Shown piece after piece: positions 53,431 to 63,131 of a DNA stretch of 64,000 nucleotides; position 1 is the first letter of the stretch; each line of letters begins with the position of its first letter. The position numbers and the translations under genes were made by a program. The stretch spans positions 28,668-92,667 of the forward strand of contig LYSV01000006.1 of the NCBI GenBank assembly GCA_001657315.1. Reading direction: 5' to 3'. The notes under the pieces were generated by a model. The model made no database searches. It was not told the origin of the DNA and saw only the letters and a list, made by a program, of their open reading frames with translations. The DNA comes from Flammeovirgaceae bacterium BBD 1991-12. GTDB lineage: Bacteria; Bacteroidota; Bacteroidia; Cytophagales; Cyclobacteriaceae.

Positions 53431-54525
53431 ATGGTATATAAGCAAAGCGACGTATTAAAAGCTTTATCCACGGTGGATGATCCGGATCTGAAAAAGGATC
53501 TGGTCACATTGAATATGGTGAAAGATGTAGAGGTATACAGCGATACTGTCAAATTTACAGTAGTCCTGACCACTCCGGCCTGTCCGCTTAAGGAGATCAT
53601 TAAAAATGATTGTATCAACGCCATCCACAAGCACCTGAGCAAGGATCTGAAGGTGGATATTCTCATGACCTCCAACGTGACCACCATCCGTGACAGTGCA
53701 CCCCTGTTACCTGAGGTTAAAAATATCATTGCCATCGCATCCGGTAAAGGTGGAGTGGGTAAATCTACTGTAACGGCCAATCTGGCGGTAGCGCTGGCCA
53801 ACGAAGGAGCAAAGGTAGGGATTATTGATGCTGACATCTTCGGCCCTTCCATGCCTACGATGTTCAATTGTGAGAATGAACAGCCCGGTGTACAGGTGGT
53901 CGATGGAAAAAACAAGATCATGCCGCTGGAGCAATACGGCGTTAAACTCATCTCGATCGGTTTTCTTGCACCCGGTGATAACGCCGTGGTGTGGAGAGGT
54001 CCTATGGCAAGTTCCGCCCTGAAGCAGTTCATAGGGGATACAGTTTGGGGCGAGCTGGATTATTTGCTTATAGATCTGCCTCCGGGTACCAGCGATATTC
54101 ACCTTACCCTGGTACAAACCGTCCCGGTAACAGGAGCAGTCATTGTTACTACCCCACAGAAAGTGGCGCTGGCCGATGCGCGCAAGGGACTGGCGATGTT
54201 CCGCCAGCCACAGATCAATGTGCCGGTGCTGGGAGTAGTTGAAAACATGGCTTACTTCACTCCGGAAGAGCTTCCTGACAATAAATACTATATCTTTGGA
54301 AAGGACGGTGGCCTGAACTTATCCGAAAAATATGATGTTCCCTTCCTCGGACAGATACCCCTTGTACAGGGCATTAGAGAAAGTGGTGACAGTGGGCTAC
54401 CGGCCGCCATGAAGGAGGGACCTGTGACCACCGCCTTTGTAAGACTGGCTGAATCAGTGGCCAGACAGGTGGCCATACGCAATGCTACGGTAGAAAAAAC
54501 AAAACCAGTTGAATTAAAAGTTTAA
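53431..54525 (+). CDS. mrp: Mrp/NBP35-family iron-sulfur cluster carrier ATPase
   Basis: 364 residues from ATG 53431 (a 24-residue longer frame starts at 53359 but lacks family similarity). N-terminal DUF59/MIP18 domain (LKALSTVDDPDLKKDLVTLNMV; the CP at PACPLKEII), then the deviant P-loop SGKGGVGKSTVTANLAVAL near residue 107, the switch IIDADIFGPSMP, and IDLPPGTSDIHLTL. It binds and hands over Fe-S clusters in the cytoplasm. The CxxC of eukaryotic NBP35 is not seen in the C-terminal part. Eleven bases before nfu, so an Fe-S operon. Confidence 0.94.
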   Translation: MVYKQSDVLKALSTVDDPDLKKDLVTLNMVKDVEVYSDTVKFTVVLTTPACPLKEIIKNDCINAIHKHLSKDLKVDILMTSNVTTIRDSAPLLPEVKNIIAIASGKGGVGKSTVTANLAVALANEGAKVGIIDADIFGPSMPTMFNCENEQPGVQVVDGKNKIMPLEQYGVKLISIGFLAPGDNAVVWRGPMASSALKQFIGDTVWGELDYLLIDLPPGTSDIHLTLVQTVPVTGAVIVTTPQKVALADARKGLAMFRQPQINVPVLGVVENMAYFTPEELPDNKYYIFGKDGGLNLSEKYDVPFLGQIPLVQGIRESGDSGLPAAMKEGPVTTAFVRLAESVARQVAIRNATVEKTKPVELKV

Positions 54526-54536
54526 AGGATCATATC

Positions 54537-54833
54537 ATGGACACACATCTTGAAGAAGAAATACATGATAGAATAGACAAGGCGCTGGACAGCATCCGGC
54601 CTTATCTGGAAACGGATGGAGGCAACGTCAAAATACTTGATATTTCGGATGATCTGGTGGTACGTCTGGAGCTACTGGGTGCCTGCGGCTCCTGCCCTAT
54701 GTCCACCATGACGCTGAAAGCCGGAGTGGAAGAGGCGATCAAAAAAGCCGTACCGGAGATAAAGGCAGTGGAAGCCATAAATATCACCCATCCTGACGAT
54801 CCAAATGCCCGGCTTCCGGACAATATGTTGTAA
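54537..54833 (+). CDS. NifU-like Fe-S scaffold/carrier protein
   Basis: 98 residues, a single NifU C-terminal (Nfu) domain. RPYLETDGGNVKILDI is followed by LLGACGSCPMSTMTLK, whose Cys50 and Cys53 bind a shared [4Fe-4S] cluster between two subunits. It delivers clusters to target enzymes, probably with Mrp, whose gene lies directly upstream. After its TAA the same frame stays open and becomes the signal peptide of the M43 protease. Confidence 0.93.
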   Translation: MDTHLEEEIHDRIDKALDSIRPYLETDGGNVKILDISDDLVVRLELLGACGSCPMSTMTLKAGVEEAIKKAVPEIKAVEAINITHPDDPNARLPDNML

Positions 54834-54869
54834 GTCCGGCTCGTTGACTATTCCCAAACCTGTAGAAAC

Positions 54870-57854
54870 CTGAACTCAAAAACCAAAACATACACACGTT
54901 CTGTAAGCCTGTGTCTGGCTATTTTTTTGCTAACGGCAGTTCAGTGGCTCTTCGGCCAGGAGAAATGCGGCACTGTAAAATACCAGCAGTTGCTGAATAA
55001 AAAAAATATCATCCGTGAGGAAAAATCCCACTTTGAGAACTGGCTTAAGGAAAAAATAGAGCTGCAGAAAACCCTGAATAAAGGACTACGCACTAAGGAG
55101 GTCATCACCATACCCGTGGTAGTGCACATCATCCACAATGGCGAGACCGTTGGAACAGGAAGTAATATAGCCGACAGTCAGATCATCTCCCAAATGGACG
55201 TATTGAATGAAGATTTCAGAAGACTCAACGCTGATGCGGCGAACACCCCAACGGTGTTTGAGCCTGTAGCAGCGGACATCGAGGTGGATTTCGTACTGGC
55301 ACAAAGAGACCCTGAGGGCCTGGCGACGAACGGTATCGTAAGGGTAAACGGTAGCCGGTCCGAGTGGTTTTTGGTAGACAATTACGACCTAAAGTCCCTG
55401 AGCAACTGGCCCAGTAAGGATTACCTCAATATATGGGTGGCAGCGCTTGGTGATGATTATCTGGGTTATGCTCAATTCCCGGTTTCAGACATCGGTGGCC
55501 TGGAGATCGCCAGCAACAGCGCACTTACAGACGGGGTAGTGGTGGACTACCGATCGTTCGGATCGGAAGACAAGTACCCTCCTGCCAATCTGGACCCACA
55601 GTACAACCTGGGACGTACCACCACACACGAAGTGGGCCATTATTTGGGGTTACGGCATATCTGGGGAGATGGAGGCTGTGGTGTAGATGATTTCTGTGCA
55701 GATACACCCAACAGCAATCAAAGACACCTTGGACTGGGTTCTCCCTGTACCTTTCCTCAAACAAGCAGTTGTGGTAGTGATGACATGTTCCAGAATTACA
55801 TGGCCTTCACGAATGATATATGTATGAACCTGTTCACACAGGATCAAAAGACCAGGATCCGGGCTGTGCTGGACAACAGCCCCAGAAGAGTAAGCCTGAA
55901 AAACTCCAAAGGGGGTCTTCCTCCCGTGGTGGTAAGCAATGATCTTGGCATTCGAAATATCATTGCTCCAGAAAATACGGTTTGTAACGGACAAATAGAT
56001 CCGGTCATTGAAGTCCGGAACTATGGCGACAATCAGATCAGTTCAGCCCGGCTGGAAGTACTGATAAACAACATAGTAGAGATTACAACAAATGAATCCC
56101 TCACGCTACAGCCCGGAGAGGCACAAAACATCATCTTCAATCCAATTGCCATCACCGAAAGCGTTACAGTGGAGTTCCGGATTGTACAAACCAATAATAC
56201 AACGGACGGCAATGCTGACGATAATACAGCCTCTGTCAACGTCTCTGTACCTCCCACTTCTACCTCTGATATAGCATTGGATTTTAACACGTTACCCGAT
56301 GATTGGGAGATTGTGAACCTGGATGAACTATTCACATGGGAGATCAGAAATGCTCCCAATGGGGAGCCCGGTAATACCGCGCTGAAAATAAATTTCTTCG
56401 ACTACGAAAATGAAGGCGATTTTGATCTCTTCACCTCTCCCCTGATCGACTTATCCAACGATCGGGGTGTAAAGCTCACCTTTGATGTGGCTTACGCCCC
56501 ATTTTCCGGATCCGATCCGGGACCGCAAAATGAAGGCCTGCTGGTAACCGTTAGCGATGATTGTTCCGATCCCCTTACCGGCTCGGATACTGTCTATTAT
56601 AAATTGGCCGAACAACTCGGAACGGTAGAACCCCAGGGAAGTCCATTTACTCCCGGGGGCGGTGCAGAATGGCGCAGGGAAACCATAGACCTGACCAACT
56701 ATGAAGGGCAAAGCACCGTGAGGATCTCCTTTATTGCAAAAAATGGATTTGGTAACAATCTGTATATTGACAACATCAGCCTGAACCGGGAGCCACTTTC
56801 TATAGTGCGTCCTTCACTGGCTTCCTGTATAGATGACCCTCCTCTGGAGATCCAGTTTTTTAATTCTACCATAAATCCGGTTGGTGGGTTATTGATCAGC
56901 TATGCACTGGATGGCCAGAACAGTACTACAGAGTCTTTCACGTTCAATCCACCTGTACAACCTTCGGAAAGTATTAATGTGAGTATTCCTCTTGACCCAC
57001 TGACCGAGGGTCCTCATTCACTAACAGTTACTTCAGACCTGCCGGAGCTGGGTGAGGTCATGCTTGATTACAATTTTCATATAGATAAGAGTGAGGATAT
57101 TCTTCCGGTTAAGGAAACTTTTGAAGATTTCGCTGCTTCCAATTGGTTTGTAGTAAATCCGGATGATGAAGTCACTTGGTCCATCACTGAGCTGGACGGC
57201 TCATCGGTCATGGCAATGGATGCTTCGGGTTATCCTCAAACTGGTGAAAAAGACTGGCTGGTAAGTCCTGTTCTCGATTTCAGGAATGTACAGGCTGCGC
57301 TGCTGAACTTTGACCTGCTGTACACCAATGCTTCAGGCAGGTTTGATGGCCTCAGTATTCTGGTATCTACAGATTGCGGCGAGAACTATACAGAAAGTGT
57401 GTTTTCCAGAATTGGTTCCCTGCTAACAGCAGGCGAGCTCAATCCGGGTCAGGTAGTCTCATTTGATAATATCACTGTGGATCTCGCAGAGTTTATCGGC
57501 GAGGAAGAGATAAGGATCGCTTTTGTCTCGAACAATGACAACGGAGACCCCATTTACCTTGATAACATCCAGATATTTGTTACCTCCAACTTTTTTGTGA
57601 GCTCAGAGCATCCGATCTTTCCCAACCCTACCATTGATGGCAGGTTCAACCTGCTTTTTGACCTTCAGCGCAGGGAACTGGTGGAAGTAGCCATATACGA
57701 TGCCATGGGGCACATACTTTCTGAAAAACGGCTTCCCAATACATTGAATCAAACCTATACATTCAATCTTAGTCAGCAACGGCAGGGTATTTACTTCGTA
57801 AAAGTCAGAGGGGAATCCTTTTCCTATGTAAGACGGGTAATGAAAGGCAATTGA
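54870..57854 (+). CDS. T9SS-secreted M43 zinc metalloprotease (pappalysin/cytophagalysin-like) with a CTG start
   Basis: No ATG, GTG or TTG lies in frame before a good signal peptide. The sequence CTGAACTCAAAAACC would, as ATG, give MNSKTKTYTRSVSLCLAIFL, a textbook secretion signal; the first TTG (54927) lies inside the hydrophobic core and would remove it. So the start is probably CTG 54870, about 994 residues. The catalytic motif is HEVGHYLGLRH (His near 253) with the M43 GDGGCGVDDFCADTP insertion and the Met-turn near MAFTNDICMNLF. Then two adhesin-like jelly-roll domains (FTSPLIDLSNDRGVKLTFD; WLVSPVLDFRNVQAA) and a type A sorting domain (FPNPTIDGRFNLLF). Secreted to the surface or medium. 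Confidence 0.85.
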   Translation: MNSKTKTYTRSVSLCLAIFLLTAVQWLFGQEKCGTVKYQQLLNKKNIIREEKSHFENWLKEKIELQKTLNKGLRTKEVITIPVVVHIIHNGETVGTGSNIADSQIISQMDVLNEDFRRLNADAANTPTVFEPVAADIEVDFVLAQRDPEGLATNGIVRVNGSRSEWFLVDNYDLKSLSNWPSKDYLNIWVAALGDDYLGYAQFPVSDIGGLEIASNSALTDGVVVDYRSFGSEDKYPPANLDPQYNLGRTTTHEVGHYLGLRHIWGDGGCGVDDFCADTPNSNQRHLGLGSPCTFPQTSSCGSDDMFQNYMAFTNDICMNLFTQDQKTRIRAVLDNSPRRVSLKNSKGGLPPVVVSNDLGIRNIIAPENTVCNGQIDPVIEVRNYGDNQISSARLEVLINNIVEITTNESLTLQPGEAQNIIFNPIAITESVTVEFRIVQTNNTTDGNADDNTASVNVSVPPTSTSDIALDFNTLPDDWEIVNLDELFTWEIRNAPNGEPGNTALKINFFDYENEGDFDLFTSPLIDLSNDRGVKLTFDVAYAPFSGSDPGPQNEGLLVTVSDDCSDPLTGSDTVYYKLAEQLGTVEPQGSPFTPGGGAEWRRETIDLTNYEGQSTVRISFIAKNGFGNNLYIDNISLNREPLSIVRPSLASCIDDPPLEIQFFNSTINPVGGLLISYALDGQNSTTESFTFNPPVQPSESINVSIPLDPLTEGPHSLTVTSDLPELGEVMLDYNFHIDKSEDILPVKETFEDFAASNWFVVNPDDEVTWSITELDGSSVMAMDASGYPQTGEKDWLVSPVLDFRNVQAALLNFDLLYTNASGRFDGLSILVSTDCGENYTESVFSRIGSLLTAGELNPGQVVSFDNITVDLAEFIGEEEIRIAFVSNNDNGDPIYLDNIQIFVTSNFFVSSEHPIFPNPTIDGRFNLLFDLQRRELVEVAIYDAMGHILSEKRLPNTLNQTYTFNLSQQRQGIYFVKVRGESFSYVRRVMKGN

Positions 57855-57881
57855 TTTATTTTCTCGGTGGAGGAATTACCA

Positions 57882-57889
57882 TATATTTG
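57882..57889 (+). promoter_or_regulatory. -7 box of ddl
   Basis: TATATTTG, matching TAnnTTTG, 31 bases before the ddl ATG. No clear -33 element was found. It gives ddl and the co-directional genes behind it their own start of transcription, separate from the M43 gene. Confidence 0.45.
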
Positions 57890-57920
57890 ACCGTTATATT
57901 CATCCACCAAAACTCGCTTA

Positions 57921-59000
57921 ATGGCAAAAAGGATCAAGGTAGCCATACTTTTCGGAGGCAGATCTGTTGAACACCAGATATCCATTAACTCTGCCAAAAA
58001 CATTTTCCAGTATATTGACAGGGACCGCTTTGAGCCCGTCCTGGTCGGGATCTCCAAAGATGGTGTCTGGCACCTGAAGGATGAAGTAGATGATCACTTT
58101 GACCCGTCAGATGAACTGGTACTATCACTCAATCCCACCGAGTGTGTACTCAAAAGCGCTAAAAAAGAGGTCCGGCCGGATGCAGTATTTCCTGTGCTCC
58201 ATGGTACTGATGGGGAAGATGGCAGTATACAGGGATTATTACAGGCTATGGATCTGCCCTTTGTGGGTACCGGAGTACTTGGATCATCAGTTTCCATGAA
58301 TAAGCTCACCAGTAAAAGACTGTTGCAGGCGTCCGGCATACCTGTGAGTAAATTCCTTGCCTATGAGTTCCATCAAAAAGACGAGCTGGACTTTGAATTC
58401 ATAAAAAAGGAGTTGGGTCTGCCGTTTATGGCCAAAGCTGCCAATTTGGGCTCTTCCGTTGGGGTGGCTAAGGTAAAATCAATAGCCGGTTTTAATGAGG
58501 CTGTGGAAGATTGCTTTCGTTTTGACCGGACGGTCCTTTTTGAGGTATACATCGAGGGGCGTGAACTGGAATGCTCCGTGATGGGGAACACACCGCCACG
58601 CGCTTCGGAACCGGCAGAGATCGTGATCAGCAAGAACTATGAGTTCTATACCTATGAGGCAAAGTACCTTGATCCCAATGCGGTGGAGCTGCATGTACCG
58701 GCAAAGTTGAGCAAAGACATCGCTGAAAAGATCAGGGAGCTATCCATTCAGGCTTATGAGACGCTGCATTGTGAGGATTTTGCACGGGTGGATCTTTTTC
58801 TGACCCCTGAAAATGAGATACTGATCAATGAGATCAACACGATCCCGGGGTTTACCAATTCAAGTATGTTCCCCATGATGTGGCAGGAAAAAGGCATTTC
58901 ATTTCCCGATCTCATCACTATGCTGATCGAAATGGCATTGGATAAATATGAGGTTTCCAAACGTATTCTTAAGCGTTATTCTCACAATGCACGGGGGTGA
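57921..59000 (+). CDS. ddl: D-alanine--D-alanine ligase
   Basis: 359 residues, an ATP-grasp enzyme that joins two D-Ala for peptidoglycan precursors. N-terminal ILFGGRSVEHQISINSA, then VFPVLHGTDGEDGSIQGLLQ, ATP-binding FMAKAANLGSSVGVAKVKS, and the end ARVDLFLTPENEILINEIN with TIPGFTNSSMFPMMW, which supplies the Mg-binding Glu/Asn and the ligand-binding GFT. All family motifs are intact. Cytoplasmic. First gene of a run with the PASTA protein, which starts 62 bases after it. Confidence 0.96.
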   Translation: MAKRIKVAILFGGRSVEHQISINSAKNIFQYIDRDRFEPVLVGISKDGVWHLKDEVDDHFDPSDELVLSLNPTECVLKSAKKEVRPDAVFPVLHGTDGEDGSIQGLLQAMDLPFVGTGVLGSSVSMNKLTSKRLLQASGIPVSKFLAYEFHQKDELDFEFIKKELGLPFMAKAANLGSSVGVAKVKSIAGFNEAVEDCFRFDRTVLFEVYIEGRELECSVMGNTPPRASEPAEIVISKNYEFYTYEAKYLDPNAVELHVPAKLSKDIAEKIRELSIQAYETLHCEDFARVDLFLTPENEILINEINTIPGFTNSSMFPMMWQEKGISFPDLITMLIEMALDKYEVSKRILKRYSHNARG

Positions 59001-59061
59001 ATTATTTTTTTAGGGAAATAAGATTTAGTTAAGTTTGACGTTTATACTGATACCATAAGCC

Positions 59062-59868
59062 ATGAAGTTGTTTACAGATTCGCTGAAAGGTTTTATAATT
59101 CACATTTTAATTATCCTTGTAGTGGCCATTGGGGCATCACTTATATTTTTTTACACCTATCTGCCCATTGCCACCAACCATGGCGAAACCATTACAGTAC
59201 CTGACCTGTATGGTATAAAAATGGAGGATATCGATGAATTTGTGACCAGCAGGAACCTCCGTTATGAGATCAATGACAGTACCTATTCGGATGATCATCC
59301 ACCACTGACCATCCTGAAGCAATATCCAAAGGCCGGATCCAAAGTGAAGGAAAACCGGAAGATATTCATTTCTGTCAACCGCGTAACACCACCATCCGTG
59401 CCCTTTCCGCATGAATTGGTCGGCTCTTCCTCCCTGCGTGGCGCCGAGGCGGTGCTGAAAAGCAATGAACTGAAAAGAGGCAGGATCATCTACAAGCCCA
59501 GCCAGTTTTTCGACCTGGTACTTGACATGCAGTACAAAGGCCGTTCACTCAAGGAAGGTGACAAGATCCCCAAAGGATCCACCATAGACCTTGTAGTGGG
59601 GGATGGATACGCATCGCGCAACTTCAAGGCCCCCAAGCTGGTCGGTCTCGAGCTGGAAGAAGCCTTGTTTTACATAAAGGGAGTTCGGCTGGAGCTGGGC
59701 ATTGTAACGGTAGAAAGCGATACCGCCGGACAAAAATCGTATGTTATAAAACAGGAGCCCGGGGAAGGCAGAAATGTACGACTGGGCGACCTCATGGATC
59801 TCTGGATCGTTCCTGAGACGGATTCAGCTTACCAGGAGCTCATCACAAATCAGGAAGAAAGTAAATGA
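59062..59868 (+). CDS. Membrane-anchored PASTA-domain protein
   Basis: 268 residues. One N-terminal helix (FIIHILIILVVAIGASLIFFY) anchors three extracytoplasmic PASTA domains: VPDLYGIKMEDIDEFVTSRN with ILKQYPKAGSKVKENRKI; FPHELVGSSSLRGAEAVLKS; and APKLVGLELEEALFYIKGVR with VIKQEPGEGRNVRLGD. PASTA domains bind peptidoglycan fragments or beta-lactams. There is no kinase or transpeptidase domain, unlike PknB or PBPs, which is common for Bacteroidota. Its place behind ddl fits a cell-wall role. Overlaps the next gene by ATGA. Confidence 0.9.
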   Translation: MKLFTDSLKGFIIHILIILVVAIGASLIFFYTYLPIATNHGETITVPDLYGIKMEDIDEFVTSRNLRYEINDSTYSDDHPPLTILKQYPKAGSKVKENRKIFISVNRVTPPSVPFPHELVGSSSLRGAEAVLKSNELKRGRIIYKPSQFFDLVLDMQYKGRSLKEGDKIPKGSTIDLVVGDGYASRNFKAPKLVGLELEEALFYIKGVRLELGIVTVESDTAGQKSYVIKQEPGEGRNVRLGDLMDLWIVPETDSAYQELITNQEESK

Positions 59869-61730
59869 GAAAGGCTTTTTTAATAGGGTGCATACTGTTG
59901 CCGGGCTTATTGCAAGGGCAATGGAAGCTGACCCCGGTTAAGAAAGCAGCGCCGAAGACCAAAAAAACAACACGTACTCAGGGCCAGACACCCCTTTCCC
60001 TGCCTTTCTGGGATGATTTTTCTTTTTCCGAAGATGTACCGTCTGATACCCTTTGGGAGGATAGTGATAATGTCAGGATCAATAAGGACATAGGCATAGA
60101 CCCTCCAAGCCTCAATGTAGCCTCCTTCGATGGTCTTACCGCTACAGGTGAGCCCTACGGTTTCAATCCCGATGTCAGCGGACCAACTGATGTGCTTACC
60201 TCCTGCCCTATCGATCTTTCAGGGCTCACAGTAAATGACCAGGTCTATCTGAGTTTCTTCTATCAGTCTGCCGGAGCGGGAGACCCGCCGGAAGAGAACC
60301 AGGGAGACTCCCTTATTCTCGAGTTTTTCAACCAGCCGCAGGACACTTCTTTTTGGGTGCAGGCATGGCCCCAAAACAGCTCCTTTCTCGACCTGTCAGG
60401 TGACTTTGTTCAGGTGATCCTGCGTGTGCAGGATCCCGACATGTTCCAGGAAAATTTCCAGTTCCGGTTCCGCAGCTTCGGCCGTCAGTCGGGGATCTGG
60501 GATAACTGGAACGTGGATTATGTTTATATGAATGAAAACAGGAATGTGGGTGATCTGTTTTACCCTGACCGGACATTGTCCTCCCGCATGACCTCTCCTT
60601 TTCAGACCTATACTTCTATTCCACTAAAGCATTTCACATTCACCCAGGTGATAAATCCTCAGTTCACCATATACAATATGGACGATGAGGCTCAGCCTGT
60701 ACGCTACGATCTTGACGTTAAGGTGGACAATTTCATTGACGAGAACATCGTCACTTTCTCCAATACCGTGTTTGATCCGGTCGGATCTCCCAGTTTATCA
60801 AACACTACCATTATGCTGGAAACAGCTCCTGTTCTGCAGGAAACGTTATTTGATGTCGCAGCCGACTCAGCTTACATCAATTATGTACTCAAGTATGCTA
60901 CGGACGACAATAAACTACCTCCCGAAAGTGATTACGATCCCAAATTCATTCCCATCGACTTCCGTCTGAATGACACTCTCCGATCCACTCATGTCTTATC
61001 GACTTACTATGCCTACGACGATGGTACCGCTGAATTTGGGGCCGGTTTTGAGTCGGCTTCTACCCGTCTCGCCTATCAGTTTGAAATACCTGACGGGATC
61101 ACGGATAATCTGGTGGCCCTGGACATGTATTTTCCCTACCTGGGCCTTGATCCTGCCGGTAAGTCGATCGATATCTTTGTATGGCTTGACAACAACGGAG
61201 AGCCCGGGGCGAGCCTTTACCAGGAACCAGCCACAGCGGTAAGGGCTGAAAAAATTGACGAATTTACGCGGTATGTTTTTCGGCGATCCATTGAAGTGAG
61301 TGGTACTTTTTATGTGGGCTATCGTCAGAATTTCGAAGGTGATCTGCGCATTGGGCTGGACAGAAATACCAATTCCACCTCGAGGATATTTACGAATACC
61401 AGTGGTTTTTGGGAGCAGGAAAACGATCTGGAAACAGGTAGTTTGATGATAAGGCCGGTTTTTGGTCCGGTCAAAATTGCCACATCCGTCGATCCTGAAC
61501 CGGAAGGGTCTGTCGATGTCTATCCCAATCCCGGCAGGGGTGTCTACAGGATCAACAGCACAGGCTGGCAAATACTTGTGTTTGATGCTCAGGGACGGAC
61601 CATTGCCCATACGGAGGATACGTTGAACGGGGAGACCAGAGTGGACATATCATCCTATTCAGACGGCCTGTATTTCATTCAACTGGTCAGAGGGCAAAAA
61701 CAATTGATCTGTAAGGTGTTAAAAAACTAG
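59865..61730 (+). CDS. T9SS-sorted secreted protein of unknown function
   Basis: 621 residues. Signal peptide MRKAFLIGCILLPGLLQGQ. A jelly-roll-like N-terminal region (FWDDFSFSEDVPSDTLWEDS, FQFRFRSFGRQSGIWDNWNV) followed by other beta-rich parts, ending in a T9SS type A domain from VDVYPNPGRGVYRIN to the last Lys. I know many Bacteroidota relatives of this layout but no function. Coupled to the PASTA gene by ATGA and two bases before the rhodanese gene, so the ddl-PASTA-this-rhodanese order is likely one operon. Confidence 0.8.
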   Translation: MRKAFLIGCILLPGLLQGQWKLTPVKKAAPKTKKTTRTQGQTPLSLPFWDDFSFSEDVPSDTLWEDSDNVRINKDIGIDPPSLNVASFDGLTATGEPYGFNPDVSGPTDVLTSCPIDLSGLTVNDQVYLSFFYQSAGAGDPPEENQGDSLILEFFNQPQDTSFWVQAWPQNSSFLDLSGDFVQVILRVQDPDMFQENFQFRFRSFGRQSGIWDNWNVDYVYMNENRNVGDLFYPDRTLSSRMTSPFQTYTSIPLKHFTFTQVINPQFTIYNMDDEAQPVRYDLDVKVDNFIDENIVTFSNTVFDPVGSPSLSNTTIMLETAPVLQETLFDVAADSAYINYVLKYATDDNKLPPESDYDPKFIPIDFRLNDTLRSTHVLSTYYAYDDGTAEFGAGFESASTRLAYQFEIPDGITDNLVALDMYFPYLGLDPAGKSIDIFVWLDNNGEPGASLYQEPATAVRAEKIDEFTRYVFRRSIEVSGTFYVGYRQNFEGDLRIGLDRNTNSTSRIFTNTSGFWEQENDLETGSLMIRPVFGPVKIATSVDPEPEGSVDVYPNPGRGVYRINSTGWQILVFDAQGRTIAHTEDTLNGETRVDISSYSDGLYFIQLVRGQKQLICKVLKN

Positions 61731-61732
61731 CT

Positions 61733-62047
61733 ATGGAGTACATCTACCCTAATGAACTGAAACAGCGGATAGACAACAGGGAAAAGCTTTTTATACTCGA
61801 TGTCAGGGAAGAATGGGAATACGATGAAGAAAACATTGGCGCCAAAAATATACCGCTGTGTGCTATCCCCCAACGCATAGGCGAGTTAAAGTTGCTGCAA
61901 AACTCAGAGATCATATGCCATTGCCGTACCGGCAGAAGAAGTCATCAGGCTGCCAAATACCTGACTAAAAACGGCTTTACCAACGTCCGGTCGCTGGAGG
62001 GAGGCATGGAAGCCTATGTCAGTTTATTATCAGCGGAGCAGGACTGA
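61733..62047 (+). CDS. Single-domain rhodanese-like protein
   Basis: 104 residues. KLFILDVREEWEYDEENIGA and the active-site loop ICHCRTGRRSHQAA with Cys64; NVRSLEGGMEAY closes the domain. No signal peptide. The active loop (CRTGRRS) is the form found in thiosulfate-using single-domain enzymes such as GlpE or PspE. It is the second rhodanese in the window and differs from the one at 9597. Its 3' end overlaps the convergent M50 gene by 29 bases. Confidence 0.88.
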   Translation: MEYIYPNELKQRIDNREKLFILDVREEWEYDEENIGAKNIPLCAIPQRIGELKLLQNSEIICHCRTGRRSHQAAKYLTKNGFTNVRSLEGGMEAYVSLLSAEQD

Positions 62048-63131
62048 ACGAGATGATAAAGATGATCAGTGTAAGCCAGCCGAGTATCTGACGTTTCAGG
62101 TCCAGCGGTTCCTCTATGGGTGATTTGGGATGATAAACTCCCAGAAGACGACCAATCAGCAACCCAAACAATAACCACCCCTGAAAACCCTCGATCTCAG
62201 GTTTTACCAGCGCCAGCAGGAACTGCGCTGTAAATATGATCAGGGCATACATGAGCGTGGTCTGCGTACCTTTCCTGAGTCCCCTAAGGGCGAAATAAAG
62301 AAAGGCTATATACAGCGGTACACTCCACAAAAGCTGATCATACGACTGGAGCGGTGTGACGTAACCCAGGCCGGCATAGAACAGCAAGCCAAGAAAAAAG
62401 GTAGTGGCCACTATGGAATGCCACCTGGAGCCTAATAATCCATACAACACATGTCCCCCATCCAGCTGACCGATGGGCAGCAGATTCAACGCAGTGAAAA
62501 ACAGCGCCAGGAATCCTGCAAAAAGATAGGGATAGTGCAGGAATTCATTTACATCAGGTATGCGTTCCGGATCAGCCACATAACGTTCAAAAAACAGAAT
62601 GGTAAGATTCTTTCCTACGGCTACACTCATTACAGTGTCGTTATCATAAAAGTGCTCCCGGTAATTTTCACCGTATTCCTTGTATTCCGGATGGATGTCA
62701 TAGATGTATTCTGCCGGGGGCAGATTGCTGTAACCATAGTACAGTAACCCGATAGCTACGATAAAACCCGCCAAAGGCCCGGAAAGACCAATATCAAAAT
62801 GGATCATTTTGGACTGAACGGCTTGTTTGATACGAATAATGGCCCCCATGGTCCCGATCAGCATAGGAAAGGGCGGCAGCGGGATGTAAAACGGCAGGGT
62901 GGTTTTAATCTTGTGGTAGCGCGCGGTGAAGTAATGACCAAACTCGTGTACGGTAAGGATCAGCAAAAAGGGGACGGAATAGTGCATCCCTTCCAGAAAA
63001 TCCTGCCACGAGTATTCCGTATAGCCCCACATCTTCCCGCGGATAAAATAGCTGCCGGAAAGGGTGGTGGAAAGAAACGTAACGACGAACAGCCCCAGAT
63101 GCGTAAGGTACTTCCTGATATTCCTATCCAT
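62019..63131 (-). CDS. Site-2 protease family (M50) membrane metalloprotease
   Basis: 370 residues, about eight transmembrane helices. Zinc motif LTVHEFGHYFTARYH (His62, Glu63, His66) lies in the second helix, and the third ligand is in NLLPIGQLDGGHVLYG (LDG). The layout without a PDZ domain and with a large hydrophilic loop (about 137-175) resembles the plant-chloroplast/Bacteroidota EGY1-like S2P branch. Site-2 proteases cleave anti-sigma factors and other membrane proteins within the bilayer. Overlaps the end of the HAD gene by eight bases, so the two are co-transcribed. Confidence 0.9.
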   Translation of the reverse strand: MDRNIRKYLTHLGLFVVTFLSTTLSGSYFIRGKMWGYTEYSWQDFLEGMHYSVPFLLILTVHEFGHYFTARYHKIKTTLPFYIPLPPFPMLIGTMGAIIRIKQAVQSKMIHFDIGLSGPLAGFIVAIGLLYYGYSNLPPAEYIYDIHPEYKEYGENYREHFYDNDTVMSVAVGKNLTILFFERYVADPERIPDVNEFLHYPYLFAGFLALFFTALNLLPIGQLDGGHVLYGLLGSRWHSIVATTFFLGLLFYAGLGYVTPLQSYDQLLWSVPLYIAFLYFALRGLRKGTQTTLMYALIIFTAQFLLALVKPEIEGFQGWLLFGLLIGRLLGVYHPKSPIEEPLDLKRQILGWLTLIIFIISFSPAPLIIN

